A DNA stretch of 9,675 nt from SHLJ01 sp041618535. GTDB taxonomy: Bacteria; Bacteroidota; Bacteroidia; Flavobacteriales; Flavobacteriaceae. Numbering within the stretch: position 1 is the first letter of the stretch; the number at the start of each line of letters is the position of its first letter. The stretch spans positions 1 through 9,675 of the forward strand of contig JBFKFP010000107.1 in the NCBI GenBank assembly GCA_041618535.1, written 5' to 3'. The notes below the pieces were generated by a model. The model was not told the origin of the DNA. It saw only the letters and a program-made list of their open reading frames with translations, and did not search any database. Shown here one piece after another: positions 6,348 to 9,675 of this stretch. The position numbers and the translations under genes were made by a program.

Positions 6348-7898
6348 ATGAAACAAGACGACGAAATTCCCGTACAACTGAATCGTTCTTACACTGTTTT
6401 AATTAGCCTTATTGTGGCCCTTGGCGGCTTTCTCCTTGGATTTGACAGCGCCGTGATCTCAGGTGCTGTTAAAGGCATTAGCATTTACTTTGAAATGAGT
6501 GAGTGGATGCTCGGTTTTGCCGTGGGCTGTGTCATTTTTGGTGCCATGGCCGGTAATTTGCTGGCCGGACCAATGAGTGAGAAATTCGGAAGAAAAAAGG
6601 TTTTAATAGTGGTAGCCCTGCTGTTTACGGTATCTGCTACCTGGTCTGCCCTTGCTACCGGATATACCGAATTTATAATCGCAAGGATTATAGGTGGCGT
6701 TGGAATAGGAGGGGCCATATTGATTGCGCCAATTTACATTGCTGAAATCGCTCCTCCAAAAATGAGGGGAAGTCTTGTTTCCTTTAACCAGTTAAATATA
6801 GTAATCGGGATATCCGTAGCCTATTTTTCCAATTATTTCCTGGTGAATTTGGAAGGTGAAAGCTGGCGCTGGATGCTTGGGGTTGAAGCCATTCCTGCAT
6901 TTATTTATTTCCTGGCCCTTTTCACGGTTCCAAAAAGTCCGAGATGGCTGATCCTGTCCAGAGGGCAAACAGAGATGGCTACCGCTATCATGACTAAAAT
7001 TGGTGGAGTCGCCTATGCGAATGCAACTCTGGCCGATATCGAAAAAGCTTCAACTGAACAACAGACCAAAGGCAGGGTAAAAGATCTTTTCAAAAGAAAA
7101 TATACCACTATTCTCATCATTGCTTTGGGAATTGCATTTTTTCAACAGATTACAGGAATCAACGCCATTTTCTATTACGCTCCTACCATTTTTGAGCAGG
7201 CTGGTGGAAGTACAGATTCCTCCTTCCTGCAGGCTATTGTGGTTGGACTGACAAATCTGGTTTTTACCCTTGTTGCCATTTGGCTGATCGATAGATTGGG
7301 AAGAAAACCCCTTCTGCTTATCGGGACCAGCTGTATGACCATTGCCCTGTTGATGGCTACATTGGCCTTTAATAATGCCACCTATACCATTGATGAGCAA
7401 AACCTTGGGAAGATCAGTAATCCGGATACAAAAGAGGTGCTGGCTGAATTCAGCGGGCAGTCCTATGACGGACAACAGGCCCTGTTCAGTGCTATAAAAC
7501 CAAGACTTAGCGAAGAGCAATTCCTTGATTTCAAACGGAATCAGATAACAGGGTTGATCAATATCAATGCCTCATTGGTGCTAATTGCGATCCTGCTTTA
7601 CGTAGCTTCTTTTGCTATTTCCCTGGGGCCGGTCATGTGGACCTTGTTTTCCGAAATATTCCCGAGCAGGATCAAGGGCATTGCCATTTCAGTGGTCGGG
7701 TTCTTCAATTCCCTTGTAAGCTTTTCAGTTACGCAAGTGTTCCCCTGGGAATTATCTAACCTCGGGCCTACCATGACCTTTGCCATTTACGCTTTATTGT
7801 CCTTCCTGGCCATTATATTTGTATTCAGGTACGTGGTTGAGACCAAAGGCAAAAGTCTTGAAGACCTGGAACGACTTTTAATAAGACATAACGATTAA
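6348..7898 (+). CDS. MFS sugar porter (XylE/GLUT-type sugar:proton symporter family)
   Basis: This 516-residue inner-membrane protein has the signatures of the sugar porter family, which usually moves monosaccharides or small oligosaccharides with protons. Seen are GFDSAVISG in TM1 (residues 31-39), GRKK between TM2 and TM3 (81-84), PKSPRWL after TM6 (195-201), QQITGINAIFYYAP in TM7 (266-279), DRLGRK between TM8 and TM9 (315-320), GPVMWTLFSEIFP in TM10 (427-439), and VETKG (497-501) in place of the usual PETKG after TM12. Twelve membrane segments are expected. An in-frame stop at 6318 and no other ATG after it fix the start at 6348; no Shine-Dalgarno is seen. An unusual hydrophilic insertion of about 60 residues (about 342-402) lies between TM9 and TM10, on the periplasmic side by family topology. 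The gene begins after a terminator and is followed after 28 bases by the phosphorylase-like gene, so these two probably form an operon that imports and then breaks down sugars. The exact substrate is unknown. Confidence 0.95.
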   Translation: MKQDDEIPVQLNRSYTVLISLIVALGGFLLGFDSAVISGAVKGISIYFEMSEWMLGFAVGCVIFGAMAGNLLAGPMSEKFGRKKVLIVVALLFTVSATWSALATGYTEFIIARIIGGVGIGGAILIAPIYIAEIAPPKMRGSLVSFNQLNIVIGISVAYFSNYFLVNLEGESWRWMLGVEAIPAFIYFLALFTVPKSPRWLILSRGQTEMATAIMTKIGGVAYANATLADIEKASTEQQTKGRVKDLFKRKYTTILIIALGIAFFQQITGINAIFYYAPTIFEQAGGSTDSSFLQAIVVGLTNLVFTLVAIWLIDRLGRKPLLLIGTSCMTIALLMATLAFNNATYTIDEQNLGKISNPDTKEVLAEFSGQSYDGQQALFSAIKPRLSEEQFLDFKRNQITGLININASLVLIAILLYVASFAISLGPVMWTLFSEIFPSRIKGIAISVVGFFNSLVSFSVTQVFPWELSNLGPTMTFAIYALLSFLAIIFVFRYVVETKGKSLEDLERLLIRHND

Positions 7899-7926
7899 CT
7901 AACCAAATAGATAAAGCTGTTAAATT

Positions 7927-9675
7927 ATGAGTGGGAAGCCCATTTATATCGGTGACGAAAAAGCTCTTTTCGAAGATAAAAAAGTGGAAGGGGAATTAGT
8001 CAGATTTGAAAACGAAGCTTATTACAAAATCTCCAATTGCGATGCAATGCGGCCTTTTTTTATGAGCATTGTAAGTGATTCTAACCACTGGATGTTCATT
8101 TCAAGCAATGGGGGCTTATCTGCTGGAAGAAAGAATAGTGATTATTCGATATTTCCATATTACACCGATGATAAGATCACTGAATCTGCCGAGATCACAG
8201 GAAGTAAAACCCTGATCCAGGTCCATCTTGGAGATAGAATCCAATTATGGGAGCCTTTCTCCAGCAGATATGCAGGATTATACAGGACTACCAGAAACCT
8301 GTATAAGAATACCCTGGGGAACAAGGTCATCTTTGAGGAGATCAATCACGATCTTGGCCTGAGCTTCAGGTATCAGTGGAATTCCAGCGATGAGTTCGGT
8401 TTCGTCAAGAGATCATTCCTTCAGAATGATGGCGGAAGCCAAGCTTCGGTAACTGTTTTAGACGGTTTGCAGAACATTCTTCCTTACGGTGTACAAACCT
8501 ATACTCAAAACAACACCTCCAATCTTGTTGACGCCTATAAACGACATGAGTTGATGGATGATGTGGGTATTGGGATCTATGCATTAAGTGCCATTATCGT
8601 TGATAAGGCCGAGCCAAGTGAAGCATTAAAAGCCAATGTGGCCTGGTCTGTAGGACTGGATAATACCAAATACTTATTGTCTTCCCTGCAGCTGGAACGC
8701 TTCAGGAAAGGAGAGCAAATAACCCAGGAGCACGATATCAAAGCGGAGAAAGGTGCATATTTTGTGCATTCCGAGATGGCCCTGAATTCCGGTGAATCCA
8801 AGTCGTGGATGCTGGTTACCAACGTTAACAAATCCATCTCGGGCATCCGGAAAATCGCCCAAATGATCAAAACGGATCCGGATCCGTCCTCCACCATTCT
8901 TAAAAGTATTGAAGAGGGATCTCTGGGCCTGCTTAAATTGAATGCTTCGGCCGATGGATTGCAACTTACCGCAGACCGGTTAAAGAACCTTCGTCATTTT
9001 TCAAATACGCTTTTCAATATTATGAGAGGCGGAATATTCGATGATAATTACAATATTGAAAAAGACGATTTTCTTACTTATTTGTCAAAGGCTAATAAAG
9101 AACTGTTCGAAGCCAAAGAAAAATTTCTTACCTATTTACCGGATCATTTTACCCATGGTTATCTCATGGATTTGGTTAAGAAGGATGAGGACGCAGATTT
9201 CAAACGACTGGGATACGAATACCTGCCGCTGAAGTTCAGCAGGCGGCATGGAGATCCCAGCCGGCCATGGAACCGGTTCTCGATCAACATGGTTGATGAA
9301 AAGGACGGTTCTAAAATTCTGGATTACGAAGGTAACTGGAGGGATATTTTCCAGAACTGGGAAGCGCTCGCTCATTCTTATCCTGCCTTTATCGATAGTA
9401 TGATCCATAAGTTTGTAAATGCTTCAACATTCGAAGGATATAATCCCTACAGGGTCACTAAGGACGGGTTTGACTGGGAGATCATTGAAGAGGACGATCC
9501 ATGGTCATATATCGGTTATTGGGGTGACCATCAGATAATATACTTGCTGAAATTCCTCGAATTTATCGAAGATTATTACCCGCGCAAACTGAGTTCTTAC
9601 CTGGATGAGGAGATCTTCGTTTATGCCAATGTGCCTTACAAAATTAAGACCTATCGGGATATTTTAAACAATCCA
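7927..9675 (+). CDS. Probable inverting glycoside phosphorylase, GH94-like fold (best guess GH149 beta-1,3-glucan phosphorylase), N-terminal part
   Basis: The frame is open for 583 codons from ATG 7927 to the window edge; I translated it throughout and found no stop. An in-frame TAA at 7921 fixes the start. There is no signal peptide, so the protein should be cytoplasmic. Residues 1 to about 320 look like a beta-sandwich domain; the segment SSNGGLSAGRKNSDYSIFPY (59-78) recalls the Ser/Asn-Gly-Gly region in the N-terminal domain of GH94 enzymes. From about 340 on the sequence turns helical, as in the (alpha/alpha)6 barrel of such enzymes. GNWRD at 469-473 resembles the GDWND motif whose Asp is the acid catalyst of GH94 phosphorylases, making Asp473 the candidate acid. 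SYIGYWGDHQ (527-536) is another striking aromatic block. GH149 enzymes cleave beta-1,3-glucans with phosphate to release glucose 1-phosphate and are about 1100 residues, so about half would be present here. GH161, GH94 or an uncharacterised relative remain possible. Placement directly behind a sugar porter in a PUL fits intracellular phosphorolysis. The gene is certain; the family is an inference from memory of motifs. Confidence 0.68.
   Translation, partial: MSGKPIYIGDEKALFEDKKVEGELVRFENEAYYKISNCDAMRPFFMSIVSDSNHWMFISSNGGLSAGRKNSDYSIFPYYTDDKITESAEITGSKTLIQVHLGDRIQLWEPFSSRYAGLYRTTRNLYKNTLGNKVIFEEINHDLGLSFRYQWNSSDEFGFVKRSFLQNDGGSQASVTVLDGLQNILPYGVQTYTQNNTSNLVDAYKRHELMDDVGIGIYALSAIIVDKAEPSEALKANVAWSVGLDNTKYLLSSLQLERFRKGEQITQEHDIKAEKGAYFVHSEMALNSGESKSWMLVTNVNKSISGIRKIAQMIKTDPDPSSTILKSIEEGSLGLLKLNASADGLQLTADRLKNLRHFSNTLFNIMRGGIFDDNYNIEKDDFLTYLSKANKELFEAKEKFLTYLPDHFTHGYLMDLVKKDEDADFKRLGYEYLPLKFSRRHGDPSRPWNRFSINMVDEKDGSKILDYEGNWRDIFQNWEALAHSYPAFIDSMIHKFVNASTFEGYNPYRVTKDGFDWEIIEEDDPWSYIGYWGDHQIIYLLKFLEFIEDYYPRKLSSYLDEEIFVYANVPYKIKTYRDILNNP

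Noticed and set aside
6221..6406. Small forward ORF of 61 residues upstream of the sugar porter
   Set aside because: Its start is not an ATG, it overlaps the porter start in another frame, and the translation shows no signal peptide or family trait. It was considered as a leader peptide, but nothing supports that.
7050..7520. Reverse ORF of 156 residues inside the sugar porter gene
   Set aside because: It lies entirely antisense to conserved sugar porter motifs (QQITGIN, DRLGRK) and its translation resembles no protein I know.
8872..8887. Perfect 16-base palindrome ACGGATCCGGATCCGT inside the phosphorylase-like gene
   Set aside because: It encodes a Thr-Asp-Pro-Asp-Pro run in the middle of a coding frame, built from two GATCCG units. 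A regulatory role is not supported by the position, and chance is likely.
1..9675. tRNA, rRNA, CRISPR array, insertion sequence or integrase
   Set aside because: I saw no cloverleaf-like structure, regularly spaced short repeats, transposase motifs or terminal inverted repeats. The only long repeat is the domain duplication at 4098-5126.

Overview
The window reads as part of a polysaccharide utilization locus (PUL) from a Bacteroidota genome, most likely a marine member of the Flavobacteriaceae. The basis is a SusC/SusD pair, PKD-type surface lipoproteins whose lipid-attachment cysteine is followed by acidic residues, little use of Shine-Dalgarno sequences, and a Flavobacteria-style sugar-porter gene. 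All six genes lie on the + strand. The genus cannot be fixed from the sequence alone.

Layout: (1) 1-1497, C-terminal half of a SusC-type TonB-dependent transporter, cut by the left edge. (2) 1506-2960, SusD-type glycan-binding lipoprotein. (3) 2973-5129, a 718-residue lipoprotein with two PKD-like domains, one jelly-roll-like domain and a tandemly duplicated domain of about 173 residues. (4) 5141-6133, a second PKD lipoprotein with a different C-terminal domain. These four are packed with gaps of about 12 bases or less and end at a strong intrinsic terminator (6153-6187). (5) 6348-7898, an MFS sugar porter, the first gene of what looks like a second transcription unit. (6) 7927 to the right edge, the first 583 residues of a large cytoplasmic protein resembling inverting glycoside phosphorylases (GH94-like fold, best guess GH149-type beta-1,3-glucan phosphorylase).

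Working model (inference): the two lipoproteins and SusD capture a glycan at the cell surface, SusC imports oligosaccharides into the periplasm, the sugar porter moves them or their sugars across the inner membrane, and the last protein cleaves them with phosphate in the cytoplasm, saving ATP. If the last gene is a beta-1,3-glucan phosphorylase, the substrate would be a laminarin-like algal glucan. No glycoside hydrolase, regulator, RNA gene, mobile element or CRISPR array is visible here. Secreted hydrolases, if any, must lie outside. The most interesting items are the candidate phosphorylase, the near-identical tandem binding domains, and the extra periplasmic loop in the transporter.
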